DNA of 64,000 bases from Branchiostoma floridae (Eukaryota; Chordata; Leptocardii; Amphioxiformes; Branchiostomatidae): contig NC_049983.1 in NCBI RefSeq assembly GCF_000003815.2, forward strand, positions 8,099,056 through 8,163,055, written 5' to 3'. The translations under genes were made by a program, and so were the position numbers. The notes under the pieces are model-generated. The model did not search any database, was not told the origin of the DNA, and saw only the letters and a list, made by a program, of their open reading frames with translations. Of this stretch, positions 34,418-44,009 are shown one piece after another; positions within the stretch are counted from its first letter, which is position 1, and each line of letters opens with the position of its first letter.

Positions 34418-34524
34418 TGATCATTCACAACCCTGTATACAGCTGTTTTGATTTGACAGTTTTGATTCATGACCTTGCAACCTATCCCATTTATCGGTAA
34501 AAGCAAACCCAATGAGACTATGGC

Positions 34525-34587
34525 AATGGAGTTCATCAAATATGAATTTGACATTGCATGTCAAATTCATATTTGATGAAGTCCATT
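34525..34587. repeat. near-perfect 30-bp hairpin with 3-nt loop
   Basis: 34532-34554 and 34558-34580 are perfect 23-base complements separated by TGC. Pairing continues outward to 34525 and 34587 with one or two mismatches. Could be a cruciform-forming MITE relic or a foldback RNA. Confidence 0.85.
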
Positions 34588-34843
34588 AATGATGGATCAA
34601 TAGTTGGGTGGTTTGATAACTTCGAACAAGTCACCATTAATAAAAAATAATGCCAGTTTGCCCCAGTTATGAAGCTTCCAACGGTGCCTACCATTTCAGA
34701 CGAAATGCGTATTTCAGTAAATCACACGTGCTCAATGCTATGATTTTGATGCCACATAAAAAGACCTACAACATCAGAGCACACGAATATGCATCCTATT
34801 TCATGTGTACAACGAAGAAAGAGTGAGTTGGAACTGTCCTTAC

Positions 34844-35777
34844 CGCAGAGTCGTCTTTGTCGTAAGGCATGAGTCCTGTCGACTCGTTGTCTTCTCCTGC
34901 TGAGTCTGGCTCGCCGTAGCCCGGCTGGTTCTGCCACCTCTGGGACTGCCAGTTGCCGTCAGTACTCCCACCGACGTCGCTGTTGTCGGCCTGTTCGGGT
35001 GAAGGTGTCACCTCTTCCGCCCGTCCGTACCTGTTGTAGCCGGTTCCCAAGTCGAAGCGGCTGAGAGGCTTGGGTGCCCGCCCGTAGCGATTGTAGCCGA
35101 GCCCCAAGTCGAATCGGCTGAGGGGCTTGGAGGTTCGCCCGTAGCGGTTATATCCCGACCCCAAGTTGAAGCGGTTGAGGGGCTTGGGTGAACGGCCGTA
35201 GCGATTGTAGCCGAGCCCCAAGTCGAAACGGTTGAGAGGCTTGGAGGTTCGCCCGTAGCGGTTGTATCCAAGTCCCAAGTCGAAGCGGTTGATGGGCTTG
35301 GGTGCCCGGCCGTACCGACTGAAGCCTTTCCCTAGCTGGTGGCGGTTGAGCTGGTTCGGAGAGCGTCCGTAGCGACTGTACCCGAGGTCGATGTTGTGCC
35401 GTGTGAGGGACTTGCGGTTAGATCTGTTGTACCCCGACCCGAGACTGCTCATCAGCTGCTGGAGGTACCCCCGCCCGTAGCGACTGTACCCCTCTCCCAA
35501 GTTGAGGCGGCTGAGCTGACTCGGCGCCCGCTTGACGTCGGCGGTCTCGTCCGGAGAACTGGCGTCGATGTCGTAGCGCTGGCCGTCGTCCGCAACCTGG
35601 TCTTCCACGAGCGAGTCCAGGACGTGTAGCGGGATTCCCTGTGATCTGGGGAGATCGCCGCCGGTGTTCTGGAGATCGTTCACGGTTGCCACTGCACGGT
35701 GAGCCGCCGGCCATGCTAGGAACAACGGTAACAGCCACACCATCGGGGTCCACATTCCAACTTTACCCTCGTTTGCC
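34844..35777 (-). CDS. multicopy RYamide-like neuropeptide precursor, main exon (CDS 35755-34844)
   Basis: Exon bounds: acceptor TTTGCTTTCAG before 35777 and donor GTAAGG after 34844. The start codon at 35755 gives 304 residues in phase 0. Residues 1-23 form a signal peptide (MVWLLPLFLAW core). After an acidic spacer come eight RYG-R units (Arg-Tyr-Gly-Arg at residues 92, 128, 147, 166, 185, 204, 223 and 242); the last seven are spaced exactly 19 residues apart. Predicted amides after single-arginine cleavage: LNLGEGYSRY, HNIDLGYSRY, HQLGKGFSRY, FDLGLGYNRY (three copies), FNLGSGYNRY and FDLGTGYNRY. One extra unit (GYNRSNR, residues 108-114) is degenerate. An acidic tail follows and must continue in a further exon, because the read-through beyond the donor adds only a short unlikely end. 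It is a secreted neuropeptide precursor by inference. SRY-amide endings recall arthropod RYamide, but family membership is unproven. Confidence 0.85.
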
Positions 35778-36970
35778 CTGAAAGCAAATGATCAAAACGT
35801 TATGAAAACTGCAAAGTTCAATACTCAATGGTTTTATAGTTGTGCTATATGTGACAAAAGCCCTAAAAGCTTCTTATGCCTGTTTACGAGTTACACTAAA
35901 ACGTCATCCATATCCTCCATATAAAAAGGCACCGTAAAGAAATGCGTTTGGGAGCCCACAGCACTGACAACGCATCACATCAATGGTACAGCCAGGGACA
36001 GTTACCATGTACCTGTAAACAGGTCACCTCCAAATCAGGGAAGTGGAAGGGCCTTTTAACTTAACCCCTTTCCCCCAATGACCTAAATTGAACACCCTGG
36101 AGCTACCGAAAACTGTAGCCCTTCTTTTTAAATGATGAAACAATCCTCACTACTGTGAATCGTCTTTCTAGCCTCTCAGGTTCCCGAATATCTCTTTATA
36201 TCCTCTCCACGATCCAGCTTGTAATCTTTATTCCATGCCCCTATAAGAACACTTTATTCAAGTCGTCAACTTAATTGAATTTACTACTAAGTGTGAAAGT
36301 AATGTTTCCTGCATTGTCACCTTAACGATGACAGCGAACCTTAAGGGATGGTATGGTTAGTATCCTTTGTATCTAATGAACTGTAAACAGTAACTTAAGG
36401 TGTACATAACCATTCACAATCAATACTAACGGCTCCTTAAGGACAAGAGAGGCCTTTTTGTTCGGGATTCGCGAGAGATATCTTAAACGCCCACGGCGCT
36501 AATCAATACAAGACTTTGTCGGTAACATTGTTAAGTGGCTGGAACTTTATAACCGACTCTAAACGTTACCTTAGCAAAGGGCAACATGTATAGCTGTATA
36601 TTTTTTAAAGATTCAGAACGGCTACTGTATTAGGTACATATAGATAATGCAGTGTCTGTTGTCATATTTCATGGATGCGAAAAATGAAGCATAGCGAACA
36701 TGAAACTGTCTTTCTTGATTTGCTCAAATGCACTTTCCTTCCAGCGAGAAAAAGACGTTCGGGCAATTTGATACAAGATCAGAAAGAGTCGCCTTCAGAA
36801 AAAAAGACAAATGTAACCAAGGATGAATGTCATTATATATGATTAAAAGGACCGGCTGTCATCCTATCTTGTACCCGTCAACTGCCTGCGGTATCTTGGG
36901 GGAGTAAATGCGCGGTGCTACGTGACGAAACCGGCTTTGTGATCGAATGACAATTAGCTGTGGGCTCTTT

Positions 36971-37233
36971 CGTTAAGGTGGTATCTCACTGCACTTGCGG
37001 CACTGGTGCGGCGCTGCGGGGTTCGAAGATTACACAACGAATTTCAGAGATAAATAACGGATTTTCTTACGTTTGTGTATTTTTTTGTCTTCTAAGCCAT
37101 ACTTTTAGGTATTACGCATATTTAAATTATTTAAAAAACGGCGAAAATAACACAACAGTGCTGCAGTGAACGAACCCCGCAGTGCCGCAACCGGTGTCCC
37201 AAGTGTAGTGTGAGTGAGATACCACTTTTAGCG
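36971..37233. mobile_element. inverted-repeat element M5 (GCGGCAC family), copy 1
   Basis: Left end 'gttaaggtggtatctcactgcacttgcggcac' and right end 'gtgagtgagataccactttta' are complementary. Inner strings 'gaaccccgcagtgccgc' pair with 'gcggcgctgcggggttc'. Related to 40481-40703 and, through the TTGCGGCAC motif, to the larger 47626-48819 element. Confidence 0.75.
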
Positions 37234-37372
37234 GTATCATTCAACGTTTGTACAAAATATACACCCTTCTGATGTTATTGAACTTCGAATCTTACAAATC
37301 ATAATTCTTAATCTCACCCTTTTTTTCAGGAGTTAATTTTCGCCGGCGGCAGGGATAAAGAGCTAGAAGTGA

Positions 37373-37900
37373 GTGAACTTTATTGCACGACATTTGTACA
37401 TGGTACAATGTATGGCAACGACTATTACACATACAAGTACAAAATAGGTGTATAGAATAAGACTTAACATCCCAATTAACATAACAAGAAGGGCTGGCTA
37501 AAACAAGATATAATGTTACAATCGAGTTGGGCTAATTATGAGATTCGTTATTCTTTCTAATAGCAAAGTAGCCTTTCATATATTTGCCTATCTTTACATC
37601 ATGGGAGTTGTGGCATCTAAAGATATATACAAATCTGTCTGTTGCATCGAGACAAAATCTTAAAATCTGCTGTACTGGATTCGAGAAATGTGAATAGCTC
37701 ATTACGTAAAATAGCGTATCTAGAACATTCCATTAAAAAAGGAAAGCTAGAAGTATGATTTCTGAGTCTACGTTCAATAATATCAGGGTGTATAATTTTT
37801 ACATATTTCTTTTTTATTGAATAGTACGTCCTGTTGCAATTTAGTGCCATTTGGTGACGTAAGCACTTTAGAGTCACTTGTGCAGCAAACAACTGATTAT
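37373..37900 (-). pseudogene. degenerate non-LTR retrotransposon 3' fragment
   Basis: On the - strand, FPFLMECSRYAILRNELF resembles the F...C...Y...R..L stretch of CR1/L2-like tails. The first Cys pair is lost. AT-rich 3' sequence follows to 37373. Confidence 0.4.
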
Positions 37901-38667
37901 CTTACCATTAGCAACGACACTCTATATCAAACGTACGTTGCAACGTGTCTTTGTATATGGGACAGCTTTCAAAGGCACACGAGCACATTTGTGAAATTAC
38001 TTCTTTTGAAAGTTTTTTTTCCGGGTCAATGGTCTAAAGAAATGGATATGATCGGCAGTTCAAAATGATGTGGAATAATTTCAATCTTCAACTGAGATGA
38101 TTACAGAAATTAATATACCTGTGCTATGTGTATGCTGAAAATATCGAAACTTTTGCGGTTTGGTTTTCCCAGTTTTCGACCTTCCCAGGGACATTACGGA
38201 ACACGAATGTATTATCAAGTTTTACTAGTGCTGTACTACAAAACTGTACACAACAAAAAGACATTAAGAAACATCGTGGAAACATCCTTTCGCCTCTTAC
38301 CGAAAAAAATCCCTGTGAAAATAAATGAAGTTACAGTACAAAGTTTAATTCTCATTTAATTTTTATTAGACTTACCTCTCTGTTGAATTAAATCAATTTT
38401 GCATGCACCATGTAATTATGAATCATTACAAGCTAGTGAGAATTATGCAGAATTCGTATTGCGAAGGATGGACTACATTTGATTTGGGCTTCCTCGTTAA
38501 GGCCATATTTTAACATAAGCGTAATTATTAAACCTAGCATTATTGATACGCATTTGTCATTATTAGACTTATCATTATTAAGTCTATTCTTAAACGCATC
38601 TATCATTATAAGATACACTTTGCTTAGAGATGCTTTACCTCATTATGTCATTTGCCGAAATAATGAA

Positions 38668-38905
38668 AGTTTATTTGCAAGTTCGTGCCCGGGGGCTAAT
38701 TGCAAGTACATGGTGGAAACCTAGGAGACATACATGTGACGATGGAAAGTGATAATAAAAACATTATACATGTACATACAATTGTAAAAAGAGTCTAGCT
38801 ACTCGAATATTAGTGTGGACTATTTCTAAATTTAAACGGGTTTGGTTTGACTTCTTTTTTGGAAGCAGAGGAAGACGAAAAGCCCCACTATTTCTACAAT
38901 TTGAG
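38668..38905 (-). repeat. 3' end of the CR1-like element seen at 44013-45640
   Basis: 'aagtttatttgcaagttcgtgcccgggggctaattgcaa' here matches 44010-44045, and 'ttgacttcttttttggaagcagaggaagacgaa' matches 44187-44218. Both copies share the same 3' boundary, which identifies the end of the element. Confidence 0.8.
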
Positions 38906-39625
38906 ATGAAATTGGTTATTTGTTCAAAATACATTTTCGTCTACTTCTGATTCCAATATTACGCTCTGTCGAATGGGGAAAACACGTGGCCGTGTAATCG
39001 TATAATACGGCTTGTCAAGATATGGAAATATCTTTTGTGCTGAAACTGGGCACGTCCGTCGTACAACAATCGTACGATCGCAATATGTAGGCATTCGTAG
39101 GATAGTATTACACACGTAGTACAAAATTCATCTGTATCCTTACTGTAAAGACTGTCTTAGCTCCTTGTCAACTGCCTGACTTAAAAATTCTACGACATCA
39201 AAATCGAACGTCTACCTACAATGATTGTGACCGCATCGTAAGTGCCAAGTTACATACGTCGTGGGATTGTCGCACGATCACAATCTGAGGGCATCCCATT
39301 CTATTCTTAGGAGAGTCGTACGCATGTCGTGTAAAGGTCAGCTTTTTTGAAAAAGAAAATACTGTCTTACAATCTTGTCAGTGGTTGGTTCTGTCACAAG
39401 CTGCTTGCTAGTTAGACTATACTGCATCAAAATTGTACGGCGACTTACGAATAATGCATGTGACCCCACCGCAACATGCAACACATTATAAAACATATGT
39501 GTACAGCCCCTAGATACAAGATACAATGTGTAAAAAACCTCTGAAATACAGCAGAACGCCATGGTGCATACGTCTACAGGCTCTCACAATCCAATACAGT
39601 CTATGCAATGAAAACAAGATCTTAC

Positions 39626-39735
39626 CCTTGCACTTGAAGAAGTCTTGCACTAGTAGAAATCGTCAGTTTCTCGTATCCCCTCTGACTCTGTGTCGGTTGT
39701 GAAGACGCCCTCTGCGCGGACCGGTTTTTATACAC
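39626..39735 (-). promoter_or_regulatory. TATA promoter and non-coding exon 1 of the RYamide-like gene
   Basis: On the - strand, TATAAAAA lies at 39732-39725 in a GC-rich context. About 30 bases on is the expected start (near 39700). The transcribed segment ends at a strong donor, CAAGG then GTAAGA (39625). The next suitable acceptor on this strand is at 35778, directly before the peptide-coding exon, which itself requires an upstream non-coding exon. The pairing is inference from position and splice signals. Confidence 0.6.
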
Positions 39736-40480
39736 GGTCTCGGGGAGTGGGCGGTCCTCCTGGAGGCAGTGACTCGACAAGCGTGCAATCTGCGGGCTGA
39801 CGAAACACCAGGAGGAATTGTTGTTATACAGCTTCCTCTCTACGTTGTCCAAGGATAGGAAGTGACATCACGGCCTGGGCTATCGGAGTAGTACACAGAA
39901 ACACAGAAAGATGTTGCTAGCTGACAGTTTCTGGGAACCATAGGCCATACGGTGTAATGTCGTAAAAGTGATTGGAGCTAAGACGGGCACATTATCTAAA
40001 TACCTTTGAGGAAATGGTCTCTTGATTCAGGGTCACATGTGTCACATTAGGGCGACGCTGATATGTTTATATGGATGACACCCCCGCGCGCATCAATTTA
40101 CGTCAGTTTAAAATAAATAGATAAATTTGCGACCATACTGTAAGTCGTACAGAAAATCTGCAAATTGACCAAGGAAGAGGCAATTGACAGGACGATCATG
40201 TTAACAGTAGAAAAAATGCACTGTTGACAGGATCACTCTCAGTCGTCTCAATAGTCTAAGGCCAAAAGAATTATTATTGAAAAGAGCATACTAATTATGT
40301 CATACAGTTTTCCTATCGTAAAATGCATTGATGTTGTCGGTTATTTACTCTTTGCACAAAAGTGTATTTCGAGCGCTGAGCGAAGTTTTCAAAAGTCTTC
40401 CAAGATACTGTGAACGAACTTCTTGTTTGGTATTCCATGTTCACACTGAATCATTTGAGAAATCTTGCTGACTGCTTAAC
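39736..40480. other. upstream flank of the RYamide-like gene
   Basis: No coding or RNA feature recognised. Confidence 0.4.
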
Positions 40481-40703
40481 AAGGTGGTATCTCACTGCAC
40501 TTGGTGCACAGGTGTGGCACTGCGGGATTCGCTCACCGCGACACTGTTGTGTTATTTTCGCCAATTTATTTATAATTCAGATATTACGTAATACGTTAAA
40601 GTATGACTTAGAAGACAACAAAATACAAAAAGATACAGAAAATTCATTCTTTTTCTTTGAAAATTGTTGAGCAATCTTTCGAACCGCGCAGTGCCACACC
40701 TTT
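40481..40703. mobile_element. inverted-repeat element M5, diverged copy 2
   Basis: Left end 'aaggtggtatctcactgcacttgg' matches copy 1. 'ggtgtggcactgcgggattcg' on the left pairs with 'cgaaccgcgcagtgccacacc' on the right. The outermost right arm is missing. Confidence 0.7.
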
Positions 40704-41188
40704 AAATTTCATAAATGTTTTTGGCCAATTTTTATTCATTTTGCCCACGCCCGCATCAATTTTGCAGTTCTCAGAGTATGCCACCCATATAATCACATCA
40801 ATATGGCCTAATGAACGAATCATTTCAGCACCAATTATAAGGATGTTCGAAATTTCCTCAGAGACCATCATCACATTTGTAAACGAGAACGAGCAAATTG
40901 GTACTTACAGTGCTGTTGCTTCTCATTGCTCACTTGTTGCTTAGGTAATTCAGATGCTGGTCCTTCATTACATCGACTGAATTGACGTCTTTACTAAATT
41001 AACACCTCATAACTACATTGTTACACCGATGATGCAACATGCTATACCAATGATCGTAACTCAACCGCTTTTGTTAAGTCGACAATAACGATGGAATATT
41101 TTTTTATGTTTCGTAAAAAATAGAGATGTCATTTTTACGGAAAGCATTTAATTGAATGGTTGACCATGAACAATAATTGTTGCACAGA
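40704..41188. other. no recognisable gene
   Basis: AT-rich; no feature seen. Confidence 0.4.
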
Positions 41189-41268
41189 TAATTCATTCAT
41201 TCATCCATCCATTCATTCATTTATTCTTCCATTCCTTCCCTCCCCCATTCATTCATTCATTCGTTCTT
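41189..41268. repeat. (ATTC)n microsatellite
   Basis: Imperfect tetranucleotide run of ATTC, CATC and CTTC units. Confidence 0.9.
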
Positions 41269-41493
41269 TCAGTTATACTTAACACATATTCTGTAAAAAG
41301 GGTAAATTAATGCATACTCTTCTCTTATCAAAATGAAAGCTCATCGTGTTATGATGGGAGCTAATCAGATATCCAATGAAGACCAACCACACCAAATAAG
41401 TCGGCCCTAGAATTCGTATTGCGAACGCACTTCGTGGTTCTGGGCCATCAGTGTAAAACGTTTCATTCAAGACGCACCCTTCTCATCACATTA

Positions 41494-41696
41494 AACACCA
41501 ATTCACTTTTATCCGCGGGGTAACCTATATCCGTTGGGCATTTAGGGATTTCAAGTCGACGGATAGTGGTTTAAAATTGAGATATTCTCAATATTTTAGT
41601 TGAAACTACCGTCCGTTAACTTGCTATCCCTGAACACCTTGTCTTTGAAAACAACGAATATAGGTTACCCCGTGGATAAAGGTGAACTAGCGTTCC
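41494..41696. mobile_element. MITE family M3, copy 3
   Basis: Left arm 'caattcacttttatccgcggggtaacctatatccgttg' and right arm 'caacgaatataggttaccccgtggataaaggtgaa' are complementary. Inner arms contain 'gacggatagtgg' and 'actaccgtccg'. Confidence 0.85.
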
Positions 41697-41778
41697 TAAG
41701 AAGTTACAAAATTTATCCTGCCGTCGTCACGCCTTGCAACTTCCTCGGGAAAGGTATATGAAGAACCTAGTTGTAGTC

Positions 41779-41991
41779 TAGACTCCGTTGCAGTCTACGA
41801 ACGGGGCTGGTTTTTATGGGGGGGGGGGGCATTGGTTCGCGATTTTCAACGTTGGCTAGGTTATCTTGTGCCGCGAAAAGGATTTTGCCGAGGAAGGGAG
41901 TTTGCCGTGAAAGGGAGTTTTGCCCCGTCCCGTCAAAATCGCCCCCCCCCCAATACAAACCAGCCCCGTTCGAAGACTGCAGCGGAGTCTA
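41779..41991. mobile_element. MITE family M1, copy 2, with 9-bp target duplication
   Basis: TAGACTCCGTTGCAGTCT... arms as in 5076-5276, flanked by identical GTTGTAGTC at 41770-41778 and 41992-42000. The two copies share G and C homopolymers at matching internal positions. Confidence 0.9.
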
Positions 41992-42167
41992 GTTGTAGTC
42001 ATTCCTGGCATATCAAATTACCCGATGGCTTCTCAGACGAGGTGATCAATATCTTGACGACCCATAAACGCTTGATGGCTCCGGTGTGAATAAGACCAGT
42101 TATTAAAGGGATTTGTGAACAGTGAGTGTGTACGGCTCCCACTGTATCGATCATGGGTGCCATTCTC

Positions 42168-42700
42168 AGGGACTGAAAGGAACGACGGATATCCTCTTTA
42201 ATCTTTAATGAAAAGACATACAGTTTGTTCTAGGTTCACAATCTGTTAATGTGCGTTATAATTTTTCATTTGCAATCAGATTTCGCGCATGAATTTTCAT
42301 CAATGACTATGAAATTTTATAAGCAATATGAATACAAATTTTAGCAAACGATAATCTTATGAAGCATTGCCTTGCTATCACTGGATTTTTTTAACAATTC
42401 AGGGACTGAAAAGAACGATGGACATCCTTTTTAATCTTTAATGAAAAGAGAAGGGACTTTCATAGCATTACTTGGACATATTCACGTTGACATTGCATTC
42501 AATTTGTAGATATACAATTTGTTCTAGGTTCATTGTCTGTTAATGTACGTTATTATTTTGTCACTTGTAATCAGCTTTCGCGCATAAAGTTGCATCAATG
42601 ATTGATTATCAAAGATCATAAACAATACTAGTTAGTTTTAGACGAACGATAAGCTTAATGATATGAATCATCGTCTTGCTATCACAAGATTTTTCTTAAT
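42168..42700 (+). repeat. diverged tandem duplication
   Basis: Unit 1 (about 42168-42400) and unit 2 (about 42401-42700) share 'cagggactgaaa.gaacga.gga.atcc', 'tttaatctttaatgaaaaga', 'tttgttctaggttca', 'tctgttaatgt.cgtta' and 'cttgctatcac'. Unit 2 carries about 65 extra bases. Non-coding. Confidence 0.8.
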
Positions 42701-42779
42701 TGCAGAAGAAGGCTTTCATATTTGCCTATTTAATTTGTACTAAATCTACATGTAGATCACAACAGAGCAAAACGCATGA

Positions 42780-42985
42780 TATATGTCAAGGCCGAGATTG
42801 CGATCTGAGAGATCACTATCCGAGTCTCTGTTGACAGAGATCGCAATCAGGATCTCTGCCAAACCATTTGGTGATTTTACCGGTATAATCGGCGATTTTG
42901 CCTGCTTAGATACCGATCGCGTGATCTCTACTGGAAAAATACCCGAGTCTGCTAGACCGTACACGCCATCTCTACGCTGATATCT
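42780..42985. other. locally GC-rich stretch, function unknown
   Basis: Open on both strands for 65-72 codons, with a short inverted pair ('gattgcgatctg', 'cagagatcgcaatc'). No family match recognised. Confidence 0.3.
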
Positions 42986-43066
42986 ATATTCAAGCTAGTA
43001 TGGGTGCATATATTCAGAATGTAGATCACGCTTCTTTCTATGGCAGATTTATGTAACATACATTCT

Positions 43067-43270
43067 CATAATTCCACCAGGTGCCATTATACCGCCACCT
43101 CAAAAAACGTTGTTATAGAGGCCTTCTCAAGATTGTCTTCAAACCCTAAATATCTCAATTGTTATTATATTTAAGATATTTAACACTCGGTGTTCAAGAC
43201 AATCTTGGGAAGACCTCTATACTAACGTTTTTTTTGAGATGGCGATATTATGGCACCCGGTGGAATTATG
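43067..43270. mobile_element. palindromic MITE M6
   Basis: Arms of about 75 bases: left 'cataattccaccaggtgccattatacc', right 'atattatggcacccggtggaattatg'. Inner arms 'ctcaagattgtctt' and 'aagacaatcttggg'. 204 bp, non-coding. Confidence 0.88.
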
Positions 43271-43589
43271 ATAGTCGATGTTAAAAGCATAAGAAATACC
43301 AATCTGTCGATGATGAGGTCAATACAGAGGGATAAACTAGATCGTCTTTCGTCTTGGTGTTCGGTTGTTCAGACCCTTCTTAGTGCCTAGTGACACATAC
43401 ACGTAGGTCAGCAGGTTACCATGCTGTTACAGTAGCAGAAAGGTATATACATGAAGCCCTTCCCCTTTATCGTCCTCGAGGCGCCTCCTTGAACACGGGA
43501 TCCCCATTTTACGTCCCCTCCAAAAGACAATGGCAGCCCCAACCGAGATGGCCTACCCAGGATTGATCCAGGGTCTCTCAGCTACCAAT

Positions 43590-44005
43590 TAATTGGGACG
43601 AGATCTGCAGTGGACATACAGAAGGAAAATGTCCAGACTTTGCATGATGTACAAAATGACCAATAAATTAGTGGACGTACCGACTGACAAGTATCTAATA
43701 CCAGCCCAAAAAAGAACAAGAAACAGCCACGATTTCAAGTACCAGAGTTACCAGCCTAGGATTGATGTGTTTAAACATTGCCATCAAAATTCGCATTTTC
43801 CCAGAACTATCGTAGAGTGGAATTTGTTATCACCAAGCACACTAGGGGCATCTTCTCTGGATAGTTTCAAAGAACCCTTGCAGATAGATGTGCAAAAGTT
43901 ACGTGTGACGGGTCCTTCGGTGTAATATAACCAGCTGCTGCCGCACCGCATGCCTGCAAAGCTGGTGTGTTACGCCGAAGGACGGTTATACCAGCTATAT
44001 ATGAA
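43590..44005 (+). pseudogene. CR1-like retrotransposon, C-terminal coding end and 3' UTR
   Basis: The frame to 43925 (RRKMSRLCMMYKMTNKLVDV, then RTRNSHDFKYQ and FPRTIVEWNLLS.....LDSFK) is the typical C-terminal end of CR1-group reverse transcriptases. The 3' UTR has complementary parts ('gctgctgccgcaccgcatgcctgcaaagc', 'cgccgaaggacggttataccagc'), also found at 55940-56030. It is 5'-truncated. Confidence 0.8.
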
Positions 44006-44009
44006 GAAG

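Larger units (their letters stand above)
35778..39625 (-). other. presumed 5' intron of the RYamide-like gene
   Basis: Bounded by the acceptor at 35778 and the donor at 39625. It contains a MITE (36971-37233) and two retrotransposon relics. The region 38990-39480 is a repeat with several CGTACGA strings, related to 2680-2760. Confidence 0.55.

Noticed and set aside
34999-35630. Other long frames across the RYamide-like exon (both strands)
   Set aside because: Shadows of the GC-rich repeat; they lack a signal peptide and processing sites.
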